The notes below the pieces were generated by a model that did no database searches, was not told the DNA's origin, and saw only the letters and a program-made list of their open reading frames with translations. The position numbers and the translations under genes are program-made. A stretch of 33,845 bases of DNA from Paenibacillus faecalis. Its GTDB lineage: Bacteria; Bacillota; Bacilli; Paenibacillales; Paenibacillaceae. This document shows, in pieces, positions 15,311-23,401 of the stretch (its first letter is position 1; each line of letters begins with the position of its first letter). The stretch spans positions 1,738,821-1,772,665 of the forward strand of contig NZ_LT985747.1 of the NCBI RefSeq assembly GCF_900289175.1, given 5' to 3'.

Positions 15311-15339
15311 ATTATACAATGAGTCTCATGAACCGTAAA
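15311..15339 (-). promoter_or_regulatory. Sigma-A-type promoter of the S-layer gene
   Basis: On the minus strand TTTACG (15339-15334) and a consensus TATAAT (15316-15311) are separated by 17 nt. The transcript would start near 15304, giving a leader of about 120 nt to the first start and 190 nt to the second. Confidence 0.7.
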
Positions 15340-15530
15340 GAACATTTTTCTAATTTATAGACAAGTTTCTTCAATCGGTACATTTTGGTTAACTCATTGG
15401 GCTCTACATCTTAAACGTTCGCCAACAGAAAAAGTTGCGGGTGTTTCCATATTTTTTTATCTTTTTTTAAAAAAGTTTATATAAAAGACGTAAATTGAAG
15501 CTAACAACGGCAATTTGCAGCTTTATTTAC
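15340..15530. other. AT-rich region upstream of the S-layer promoter
   Basis: Contains T-rich and A-rich tracts around 15449-15475, which could act as an upstream activating (UP-like) or curved-DNA element for the strong promoter. No gene is seen. Confidence 0.3.
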
Positions 15531-15553
15531 AAAAAAAGACGCCTTTCGGCGCC
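15531..15553 (-). terminator. Intrinsic terminator of the 114-residue gene
   Basis: On the minus strand GGCGCC-GAAA-GGCGTC (one G-U pair, stable GAAA loop) is followed by seven T, about 12 nt after the stop. Confidence 0.88.
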
Positions 15554-15564
15554 TTTGTCGTATT

Positions 15565-15909
15565 CTAGCGAATTCTCATAGCGAGCTGAACAATTCGAGC
15601 ACGCATTTGAGGATCATCATTCAACTTATCATACATCATCTCGATCTCAGCTTTATTATCACGATAAGTCTTCTCATGCTTGATCGTGCTATGGGACCAA
15701 CTGATCAATGCATTCTCAGCCATCGTCAATTCATTGAAAGCGTCGTGAAAGCCTGTCTCCAGAACCAGACCTTCCATGATTTCCTGAGTGATCTCATCAT
15801 GGACACGGCGAGCATCTTCAATCTTCTTCTCCATTACCTTCGCTTTATCTTCGAACTTCGTCTTCGCCTTCATGTAGTCCAGCTGTGCTTTCGATAAAAT
15901 CGGCTTCAT
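15565..15909 (-). CDS. Hypothetical cytoplasmic coiled-coil protein
   Basis: A 114-residue, charged, almost wholly helical protein with no signal peptide or membrane segment and no recognised domain. Heptad-like Lys/Glu patterns run through residues 5-45 (AKTKFEDKAKVMEKKIEDAR) and 80-100. The ribosome site is AGAGGGTGA. The gene is a single unit with its own promoter (15952-15980) and terminator, between the two SLH protein genes. Its position suggests, but does not show, a link to surface-protein export or assembly. Confidence 0.75.
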   Translation of the reverse strand: MKPILSKAQLDYMKAKTKFEDKAKVMEKKIEDARRVHDEITQEIMEGLVLETGFHDAFNELTMAENALISWSHSTIKHEKTYRDNKAEIEMMYDKLNDDPQMRARIVQLAMRIR

Positions 15910-15951
15910 AAATTCGTATTCACCCTCTAAAAAATAGTATGTGCTTTTGCC

Positions 15952-15980
15952 ATTGTAGCGTATTCTACATCAAATTACAA
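15952..15980 (-). promoter_or_regulatory. Sigma-A-type promoter of the 114-residue gene
   Basis: On the minus strand TTGTAA (15980-15975) and TACAAT (15957-15952) are separated by 17 nt. Confidence 0.6.
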
Positions 15981-16013
15981 AGAAATGTAAACCGCAATGA
16001 TTGACTAAAACAT

Positions 16014-16049
16014 GAAATCTGCCCTATCCGTTAGGATAGGGCAGTGCTA
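16014..16049 (-). terminator. Hairpin terminator of the 1295-residue SLH gene
   Basis: A perfect 11-bp stem, CTGCCCTATCC-GTTA-GGATAGGGCAG (16019-16044 on the plus strand), lies about 17 nt past the stop. The T tract on the minus side is weak (ATTTCATGTTTT). Confidence 0.7.
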
Positions 16050-16061
16050 TACAATCTGTTG

Positions 16062-19000
16062 TTAGCTCAAGTTTTTAGGGAACACTTTCGTGCTCTTCTT
16101 CAGCAGCTCCACGCCAATTTTGCCCGCTTCCGCACGGGTCATATAGCCTTGCGGATTGAAGCTGTACTGCGGCTTTTTCTGTCCTGCTATTGTAGATGGA
16201 GAACCCTCCATAATCTTCGCTTTGCTCACAGCGGAAACGGCAGGACGAGCATATCTACCGATTTTGCCGGAATCGACGAACGATTTAGCCAATGATGCTT
16301 CAAGCTTGGTATCGTTGTTCGGTAATTTCAGCTGTAGGGCACGGGCAATCATGACTGCCGCCTGTTCCCGTGTCAACGGCTGATCCGGGGCGAATATTCC
16401 ATCGGTTAGACCTGTGACGATACCTGCTCTGGCTGCTGTCTCGATGCTGTCATAATCCCACGTTGCAGAATGTGCGCCCGGCACAACATCGACGAACGTG
16501 CGATTATCGTCCGAGTTCATAGGCAGGTTCAATCCTTTAACGAGTATCGTGGCAAACTCTCCTCTAGTAGTCAGGTCATCTGTACCAAACTGTTCGAAAC
16601 GCAAATTGTTCATAAATCCTTTGGAATACATTCCGTTCAGGATATTCCGCGCCCATCCGTGATTCGTTATATCATTGTAGCTGCGCTTCAGCTTCATGAC
16701 TTTGTAATAACCGAATTCGTCAAACGGAACAGTTACGGTATGCTTCTTCATGTCCACTTCGCCGCCGATGTTCTCCCATTGGCGATCTGACGTATAACGG
16801 AATACGGTTATCGTTGTGCCAGCTTCATCGACCACGTTCGGATCGAAGGATAAGGTCAGCTCCCCACGCTTCGATGGAGTAATCTTACGCTCTAGCGGAA
16901 TCTGCGGATCACCGAAAAAGGCTTCTACCGAATAAGGCTGCAATCCGTTTGTTGCAGGTGAGTAGCTGTTCGTTCCCCGCTCTCCGTATTCTCCCAATCC
17001 TCCGCTAATCCAATATACCTGAGAAATTGGACTAAAGTTGCTCGTCTTGCTCGTTGAACCAAAGTTATACAAATATTCATCCGGTATACTCCATCTTGGA
17101 GTACCGCTGTCTTCTCCGGTTCCAGGGAATCCAATAACGTTCCCATAATCATTGCGGCGTTCAACAACACCGGTGGTCGGGTCTGCAATCCCGAACAGAA
17201 GCTTGGTATCCGGGTAGTACTTGTTAATGCCCTGGTAATTCGTACTTTGCATTACAGTTCCCTTAGGGAAAGTTAGTTGAAGCTCCTTATTAAAGACGTT
17301 GTATTTGTTTGATGGCTTTGGCGCCATAAATTGCGCATCGACATCAACCGTACCTGTATAGAACACTTCAATCGTATCTGTAATTTTGGTGCCAGCGCGG
17401 TCGATCGTAATTTTAATTTTGTTTACTTTATCCTGCTTCAAACCTACATAATCGTATACGAAGCGGTGCTCACCCAGATCCGGGCGTTTCACAGCCGGCT
17501 CCTTGCCTATAAGCACCTCTGTCGCTCCCTCTGCTTCAATATCGAAGCGGACAAAGTTCTTATTCACCACGATCTGATCGCCAACGGTTGGTTGAGGAGA
17601 TAGGATGCGATACGCACCGACTTCACGAACCAACTCCAATTTTTGAGTCGTTTTGGCTCCAGTCTCGTTGATTAATTCCAAAGAGTACACATAGGTTCCC
17701 GGTGCATCTGATTTCAAATCGTGAACCCGCATCACAAAGTCTTTCTGATTTCCTGCGAAGTCATACGAGTAGCGTTCACCTGAAAAAGTAACATCTGCAT
17801 TTTCCATTGAATCCTTCGGTATTTTGACAGACATAATCGTCTTCGAGCCCAGTTTCAGATTCATCTCGGTGGCTCCGCTGCCTCGCATAACCAGGTCGTA
17901 CGTATTCATGCTAGTTGTATACTTGTTGTCTTTATAAATAAACTCAGGCGTTAAGTTAAAGATCTCTTTCAACCGCTGATTCCACTGCTCATCATTGGAA
18001 TTCAAGTCTTTTGACGGGAATTCAGGGCGTTTCTTGCCCAGTGCTGGTTGAAAGTTAGAGACGGTAGATACATTGTTATCTACAATATAGATGCGCAGCT
18101 CTTTTCTGATTTCCCGGCTCCGCTGTTTCTCATCTGTTCCTGTTCCGGTAAAGACGATCTTGTTCTCTCCGAATACCAACGGGCCTGTTTCTTTCGAAAT
18201 ATTTAAATCAATGCTGAAGTTCCCAGTATTCGGATCGAATTGCCAGCCTGTATTCGCATTATTTTCTCGAGATGCCTTTTTCTCACCGTTTACAAAGACT
18301 TCAGCAAGAAAATAATCGCTTTTAATCGTATCTTCAAAACCAACATATTTACCTGTAACCGTTAATTTGTTGCTAGCGTTAGAATCAATCGTATACGTTT
18401 GTCCATCCACGAGATTTTCAACGTAAATATAGTTCTTGGAAGCAAATGAAATCGTTGCGTCCCTATATGCGGAAGATCCGTCAAAGTTAAAACGTATCGT
18501 ATGGTTACCGTTCTTGAAGCCCGTAATATGGTATACATGACTTGTATCGGATTCCGAAGTTACATATCTTACACTGATTGGGCTTGTCCCAAGCGGCAGA
18601 TAGTTCGCAATCAGATCTTTCTTAGGCTGTTCATTCGTTTTAACGAGAATATAGAAATCCCCGGAATCGACTTTCGCTCCGTTCAGCGGCTCGCCTGCTG
18701 GAAGATTGTTTTTATTGTCCTCATCATACCCTTTAAGGTATTTCAGATCGGTAATGACCGTCTGCCCTTCCATATATCTAAATTCCATCTTTTTGCTGAT
18801 CGTCTTCGTACCGTAAGTGACAGTCAGCGCATGTTCCTGCTCCGTCAAAATCTGGCCGTTTGAATCTTTGTTAAACATCAGGTTGTCAATATCAAAAGTA
18901 ACCATCCAATAGGAAGGTGTATTGCTCTTGATACTTGGAATCAAAATTTCGTTAAAATTAGACCCCGTTACAACCTCACCATTAATCTGAATCTCAGCTT

Positions 19001-19949
19001 CTTGGCTGAAAGGCCCTGAAATGGTGTCATCCTTAGGAACGAGCATCTGCACTCTAACCTTTGCTTTATCTGCAGAAAGTTCAGTAAATGTCGGTTCCGC
19101 ATCAAGCATGCTTTGTGCATTACCTCTTGAATCAACCAAATCGAGCTCCACGATTGGGTTCTTCTCATCGTAATAATACAAAGAATAGTTAAAAGTGAGT
19201 GTATCCGAACCGTTCTGGGCTACCAGCTTCAAAGTGTTCAAGCCCGGATTCAGTTTAAGTTGAGGCGAGAAGAAAGTGCCGTCCTGCAATAAGGATGTGG
19301 CCAAAGCTTGACCACCATTGAGCGATACGGTCACCTTGTTCGTGTTCATCGCTTTACCCTGAAGCGTGACCTCTTCCCGGTTCACTACAATCTGAGCGCC
19401 TTCATTCAGATCCAGATTGTCCGAACCGCCAAGTACCTGAAGTCTCTCGACGTAAGGGACTTTATCAAACAAAATATAGAACGTCTCGGAACGTTCAAGT
19501 TGACCTTGCTGACCCTTCAAGGTAATCTGGTTCATACCTGGAAAGAGTGTAATATTAGCTTTAAAGCGCTGATCCGGTCTTTCTGGATCGACGGTTACAA
19601 CACCCGGTGCAACGCGAGTCGGATCTTCAACCCAACGATTGTTGGCCTGATCCCAATTCAGCAACTGAACGTTTGCTCCCAGTGTAGAGTCGGTAACCAT
19701 CCGGTATGTACCCGTAATGACCTGCTCGGCATCGGTTACCTTGTAAACGGTCTCCCGGCTAAGCTTGCCAGATCCATCGGGTCCGTCCAGTTTCAAATCA
19801 ACAGTATTCCGCAGATCCGTTACATCCGGGGTGAAATAACTAGTCTGCCCGTTCGCCGCTGACGCGGTCGATGTAAGCCCTGCGGGGAATAACGATATAA
19901 CCAAAGCTACCATCATCAGCCAAACTATCGGCTTCTTCGTTCGACGCAT
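16062..19949 (-). CDS. Large secreted protein with three C-terminal SLH repeats (SlhA-like)
   Basis: A 1295-residue exported protein with a clear signal peptide (1-32, ending STASAA). A long extracellular region (about 35-1090) is built of beta-rich, Ig-like modules without a catalytic motif I can recognise. Three SLH repeats close the protein (about 1095-1290) with motifs TRGE (1128-1131), TREQ (1193-1196) and TRAE (1271-1274). The SLH trimer should tether it non-covalently to the pyruvylated wall polymer made by the neighbouring genes. In layout it resembles P. alvei SlhA, an SLH protein linked to swarming and biofilm; that identity is an inference from size and architecture. The start follows AGAGGAGAG at 8 nt. 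The gene has its own terminator. Confidence 0.9.
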   Translation of the reverse strand: MRRTKKPIVWLMMVALVISLFPAGLTSTASAANGQTSYFTPDVTDLRNTVDLKLDGPDGSGKLSRETVYKVTDAEQVITGTYRMVTDSTLGANVQLLNWDQANNRWVEDPTRVAPGVVTVDPERPDQRFKANITLFPGMNQITLKGQQGQLERSETFYILFDKVPYVERLQVLGGSDNLDLNEGAQIVVNREEVTLQGKAMNTNKVTVSLNGGQALATSLLQDGTFFSPQLKLNPGLNTLKLVAQNGSDTLTFNYSLYYYDEKNPIVELDLVDSRGNAQSMLDAEPTFTELSADKAKVRVQMLVPKDDTISGPFSQEAEIQINGEVVTGSNFNEILIPSIKSNTPSYWMVTFDIDNLMFNKDSNGQILTEQEHALTVTYGTKTISKKMEFRYMEGQTVITDLKYLKGYDEDNKNNLPAGEPLNGAKVDSGDFYILVKTNEQPKKDLIANYLPLGTSPISVRYVTSESDTSHVYHITGFKNGNHTIRFNFDGSSAYRDATISFASKNYIYVENLVDGQTYTIDSNASNKLTVTGKYVGFEDTIKSDYFLAEVFVNGEKKASRENNANTGWQFDPNTGNFSIDLNISKETGPLVFGENKIVFTGTGTDEKQRSREIRKELRIYIVDNNVSTVSNFQPALGKKRPEFPSKDLNSNDEQWNQRLKEIFNLTPEFIYKDNKYTTSMNTYDLVMRGSGATEMNLKLGSKTIMSVKIPKDSMENADVTFSGERYSYDFAGNQKDFVMRVHDLKSDAPGTYVYSLELINETGAKTTQKLELVREVGAYRILSPQPTVGDQIVVNKNFVRFDIEAEGATEVLIGKEPAVKRPDLGEHRFVYDYVGLKQDKVNKIKITIDRAGTKITDTIEVFYTGTVDVDAQFMAPKPSNKYNVFNKELQLTFPKGTVMQSTNYQGINKYYPDTKLLFGIADPTTGVVERRNDYGNVIGFPGTGEDSGTPRWSIPDEYLYNFGSTSKTSNFSPISQVYWISGGLGEYGERGTNSYSPATNGLQPYSVEAFFGDPQIPLERKITPSKRGELTLSFDPNVVDEAGTTITVFRYTSDRQWENIGGEVDMKKHTVTVPFDEFGYYKVMKLKRSYNDITNHGWARNILNGMYSKGFMNNLRFEQFGTDDLTTRGEFATILVKGLNLPMNSDDNRTFVDVVPGAHSATWDYDSIETAARAGIVTGLTDGIFAPDQPLTREQAAVMIARALQLKLPNNDTKLEASLAKSFVDSGKIGRYARPAVSAVSKAKIMEGSPSTIAGQKKPQYSFNPQGYMTRAEAGKIGVELLKKSTKVFPKNLS

Positions 19950-20024
19950 TCGTTCATCTCTCCTCTGTACAGTCAGATATGTCTTATATCGGCTTCACAC
20001 ACTCCAAATTTTAGGTAAAACTAT

Positions 20025-20056
20025 AAAAAAGCCTCACCCAATTTGGGCAAGGCTGC
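20025..20056 (-). terminator. Intrinsic terminator of tagO
   Basis: On the minus strand AGCCTTGCCCAAATTGGGTG begins a stem that closes with AGGCT and is followed by six T; a 2-nt internal mismatch is present. It lies about 68 nt past the tagO stop. Confidence 0.85.
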
Positions 20057-20123
20057 TTGTACATATTTAAGTTAGCGTAAAGATTAATAGGATGAATAAC
20101 CAGACTAATGACAAAATCATTTC

Positions 20124-21248
20124 TTATTTCGTACGGGACTCCGTATTCGCCTTCATGCGCAGCCGGTTAATGAGACTGAGCAGCGGACGTTTGGTCTTGC
20201 CGATCAAGCCGAGAATCTCAGCACCGATCTGCATGAAGAACATCATAATACAGATCACGACGAAGGTAACCCAGTTCGCTTCATACATCGCCGCGGAAGA
20301 CTGAATGACAGCCAGCACACCAAAGAACGCAGCGATTCCGTAAATAATGAGCACGGTCTGGCGATGGGTAAAGCCAAGTTCGCTTAAGCAATGGTGCAAA
20401 TGCCCTTTATCCGGGGCAAAAATCGGCTTCTTCTGAATTTTACGGCGAATGATCGCAAAGAATGTATCCGACAAAGGCACACCGATAATGATCAGCGGCG
20501 TAATGAAGGAGACCACCGCGATCTGCTTAAAGCCGAGCAAAGACAGCATGGCCAAACTGAAGCCAAGAAACAGCGAGCCTGCATCTCCCATAAAGATCTT
20601 GGCCGGATGAAAGTTAAAGAACAGAAATCCGATAATGGCGCCAAGCAGAAGCAGACAGATCAATGCTACTATCGTATTGCCCATCAGGAAGGACATGACC
20701 AGAATGGCTCCGATGGCAATCGCGGATACACCCGCAGCCAGACCATCCAGTCCGTCAATCAGGTTAACGGCGTTCGTTACACCGACAATCCATAGAATGG
20801 TTAGCGGGATAGATACCCAGCTTTCCAGGGAAGAATACCCGTCCTGAAAAGGTATATTTACAAAATCAACCACAATATTAAATCCGAATACGACAACCAG
20901 TGCCACAACGATCTGGGCTAAAAATTTTACTTTAGCCGACAGCTGGAAGCGATCATCCAACGCTCCAAGCAACACGATCATAGAGCCGCCGATAAGAAAT
21001 GCTTTCATAAAATTCGCATCACGCAGTGACAAACTTTCAGGAATAAAAGGGAGCACAGCGATCAATCCGATAACGAAAGCCAGATAAATACCTAATCCAC
21101 CCAATCGGGGCATGATCCGTGTATGCACTTTCCGGGCGTCAGGAACATCCATAGCGCCAACCTTTACCGCGAATTTCTTTACGAGCGGTGTCAAGAGCAG
21201 TGCCAGTGCCAGCGACACGACAAACCCGATGATGTATATCGTTACCAT
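20124..21248 (-). CDS. tagO: Undecaprenyl-phosphate GlcNAc-1-phosphate transferase TagO
   Basis: A 374-residue polytopic protein of the MraY/WecA/TagO family (glycosyltransferase family 4), with about ten or eleven membrane segments. It moves GlcNAc-1-phosphate from UDP-GlcNAc onto undecaprenyl phosphate, the first committed step of wall-polymer synthesis. Family motifs are visible: LGALDDRF, VNLIDGLDGLAAG, FMGDAGSLFLGF and the loop DKGHLHHCLSELGFTHRQ. The start at 21248 (MVTIYIIGFV) is chosen over an upstream in-frame start that lies inside the promoter. It has its own promoter (21286-21314) and terminator, although it follows tagA by only about 115 nt. Confidence 0.94.
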   Translation of the reverse strand: MVTIYIIGFVVSLALALLLTPLVKKFAVKVGAMDVPDARKVHTRIMPRLGGLGIYLAFVIGLIAVLPFIPESLSLRDANFMKAFLIGGSMIVLLGALDDRFQLSAKVKFLAQIVVALVVVFGFNIVVDFVNIPFQDGYSSLESWVSIPLTILWIVGVTNAVNLIDGLDGLAAGVSAIAIGAILVMSFLMGNTIVALICLLLLGAIIGFLFFNFHPAKIFMGDAGSLFLGFSLAMLSLLGFKQIAVVSFITPLIIIGVPLSDTFFAIIRRKIQKKPIFAPDKGHLHHCLSELGFTHRQTVLIIYGIAAFFGVLAVIQSSAAMYEANWVTFVVICIMMFFMQIGAEILGLIGKTKRPLLSLINRLRMKANTESRTK

Positions 21249-21285
21249 GTAGTCATCCAACCCCCAATTTTGTCTACCGTGTTGA

Positions 21286-21327
21286 ATTATACTCCCTTCG
21301 CTACCGAAAACCAATGCCAATTTTCGG
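21286..21327 (-). promoter_or_regulatory. Sigma-A-type promoter of tagO with a dyad over the -35
   Basis: On the minus strand TTGGTT (21314-21309) and a consensus TATAAT (21291-21286) are 17 nt apart. An inverted repeat CCGAAAA/TTTTCGG (21304-21310 and 21321-21327) overlaps the -35 and could be an operator. Confidence 0.6.
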
Positions 21328-21363
21328 TCAATTTCCGAATTCTCATGAAAGAAGTGTGTAATT

Positions 21364-22119
21364 CTAGCTGGTTTTAGTCACATTTTCTTTCTCTCGAAGC
21401 ACTTTCATTGCGAATTTTGGGAGCACAAGCATTCTTTTGAACCGGGTCGGTTCCCGAAGCAAACGGTAAAACCATTCCAGGCGCAGTTTTTGAAATACCT
21501 TGGGAGCTCGCTTGAGCTTGCCCGAAATGATATCAAAACTGCCGCCTACCCCCATAATGACAGGTACACCGAGACGCTCTTTATAACGTGCAATCCAAGG
21601 TTCCTGCGTGTCCGCCCCGCGGGCAACAAACAGGATATCAGGAGCCGCTTTTCGAATGTCTTCAATGACCTCGTCATCCTGCTCCGGTCCAAAAAAACCA
21701 TCACGATAGCCGGCAATCACAGCTGCCGGATATTGCATTTGTAACCGCTGGGCTGCTTCCTGAATCACTTCAGGCGTTGTACCAAGCAAATAGAACTTCC
21801 ACCTATAGCTTTCTCCAACCTTGAACAATTCATGTAACATATCAAAACCGGTAACACGCTCTGCAACCGGATCACCGCCTACCCCTGCGGCCCAAACGAT
21901 ACCGGTGCCATCAGGCACAATCAGCTCGGCACTTTGCATCATTTCTTTATACTGCGGATCATTCAGGGCGGTCATGACCATAATCGGATTAGCCGTTATG
22001 ACCTGATGCGGGCGGCCGGAATGGACCGCTTCCGTTAAATAAGATACCGTGTCCTTCATATTCAGCTTGGAAAAAGGTATCCCAAAAATCGGAACGGTCG
22101 GGATCGTTCTCTGCTTCAC
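21364..22119 (-). CDS. tagA: WecG/TagA-family glycosyltransferase (N-acetylmannosaminyltransferase)
   Basis: A 251-residue family GT26 enzyme. It adds ManNAc from UDP-ManNAc to GlcNAc-diphospho-undecaprenol at the inner membrane face. In P. alvei the homologue builds the disaccharide that CsaB then pyruvylates. Motifs include ITANPIMVMTA, LIVPDGTGIVWA, VTGFDML and GVGGSFDIISGKLKRAP. The usual G-x-P-K/R-Q-E segment reads RGADTQEPWI, keeping Gln-Glu but with an altered loop. The basic C-terminal tail (LLREPTRFKRMLVLPKFAMK) matches the membrane-targeting tail of TagA. It starts 4 nt after csaB. Confidence 0.92.
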   Translation of the reverse strand: MKQRTIPTVPIFGIPFSKLNMKDTVSYLTEAVHSGRPHQVITANPIMVMTALNDPQYKEMMQSAELIVPDGTGIVWAAGVGGDPVAERVTGFDMLHELFKVGESYRWKFYLLGTTPEVIQEAAQRLQMQYPAAVIAGYRDGFFGPEQDDEVIEDIRKAAPDILFVARGADTQEPWIARYKERLGVPVIMGVGGSFDIISGKLKRAPKVFQKLRLEWFYRLLREPTRFKRMLVLPKFAMKVLREKENVTKTS

Positions 22120-22123
22120 TATA

Positions 22124-23401
22124 TCACCTTCTGTTAGCTAGATATTGGGCGATGTGCCGGGCAGGCAGCTGAGCTTCCTGCTTAAGCTGTGCAATTTGGG
22201 GTTCATGTTCTTCTTTCCATAATTGCGGGCTGTCCAGCAGACTGTTCATATGCCGGGTCAGATCGGCGGCAACGAGGGATTTACTGTTCCCGATCGGCGC
22301 ACTATTAAGCCGATTCAGAAAATGATCGATCTTCGGATCATATGATACCCCGATGAGCGGTACTCTGCGGTTGGCTGCATAGATCAGGCTGTGCAGGCGC
22401 ATCCCAAGAATTAACTGACATCTTCCTACTTCACGAAGCATGTCCTGCGGCTGCTCTTCCTCACGGTAAAAGCTCACGATTCCGCCGTATGAAGTAATAT
22501 CACCCATTCTGTCCGTAATATACCGGGACGCTTCATCATCATCCGGCTGATGGAAGGGCAGGAAACGAAGGTGTACGGGCCGTTTTCTCGCCAGCTCTTT
22601 CAATCCATCGGCAATAGCGTTCAGCTCTCTTCGTTCCGGGTCCCAGAATCGAACGGAAATCCCGATCACTGGAATTTCTTCCGGTGAAGAGCTTGCAGCA
22701 GGGCTTACTTCTGACATCTCTTCTGATGTTACTTCTGACACTTCTTCTAATTCTTCAGGAACCAGGCCTTCTTGCGATATATCTTCGGATATCGGACTGC
22801 TTTGCGGTTGGCCTATTTCCTCTAACGAACCAGCACCTGCATGAACGGATGAACCGGCATCTTCCGGAAGCGGCAGTCCCATCACCGGATCGGGAACAAT
22901 GTGAATATCCTCTGCACGAAGTCCCATGGACTGAAGAAGCTCGCCGGATTGAACATCCCGTACCGATACATAAGTACATTTTCGAAATACGGATCGGATC
23001 ATCGGATGAAACATTTTACGATTTACCGGACCTACGCCTTGGGCATAAATAAAGGTCGGCTTGCGCAGCCATTGTGCGATTTTGATAATCGCCAGATAAT
23101 AAGGGATCGTCTTCGAACTGGTCGCATCCTGCAGCAGACTTCCGCCTCCGCTGATGAGACCGTCACTTTGCTTGATCGCCCGTCTGACTTCGCCCAGCTG
23201 CATCCGGTGCACAGACTTTACACCATACATTTTAGAGGTCCATTCCGGGTCGATGGAAAGCACGACAGGATCAATGTTGATGCCTGCCGCCTTGCCCTCT
23301 TCCTCCAGTGCCGTCAAGATCGATTTCAGCACCGCTTCATCGCCGCTATTTTTAAATCCATAATACCCGGAAATAACTATTGTCTTAGAATTGGTGACCA
23401 T
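22124..23401 (-). CDS. csaB: Polysaccharide pyruvyl transferase CsaB with an acidic insert
   Basis: The start at 23401 (MVTNSKTIVISGYYGF, 425 residues) follows AGAAAGGA; an upstream ATG lacks a ribosome site. CsaB transfers pyruvate from phosphoenolpyruvate to wall-polymer ManNAc, creating the ligand for SLH repeats. The PS_pyruv_trans fold shows SGYYGFKNSGDEAVL, GLISGGGSLLQDATS, YAQGVGPVNRK and LGMRLHSLIYAANRRVPLIG. Between DPVMGLP (about 176) and VIGISVRFW (about 245) lies a low-complexity Ser/Glu/Pro-rich insert of about 65 residues that separates the two halves. The gene overlaps the preceding gene by 25 nt and is followed by tagA after 4 nt, so the three are translated as a unit. Confidence 0.94.
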   Translation of the reverse strand: MVTNSKTIVISGYYGFKNSGDEAVLKSILTALEEEGKAAGINIDPVVLSIDPEWTSKMYGVKSVHRMQLGEVRRAIKQSDGLISGGGSLLQDATSSKTIPYYLAIIKIAQWLRKPTFIYAQGVGPVNRKMFHPMIRSVFRKCTYVSVRDVQSGELLQSMGLRAEDIHIVPDPVMGLPLPEDAGSSVHAGAGSLEEIGQPQSSPISEDISQEGLVPEELEEVSEVTSEEMSEVSPAASSSPEEIPVIGISVRFWDPERRELNAIADGLKELARKRPVHLRFLPFHQPDDDEASRYITDRMGDITSYGGIVSFYREEEQPQDMLREVGRCQLILGMRLHSLIYAANRRVPLIGVSYDPKIDHFLNRLNSAPIGNSKSLVAADLTRHMNSLLDSPQLWKEEHEPQIAQLKQEAQLPARHIAQYLANRR

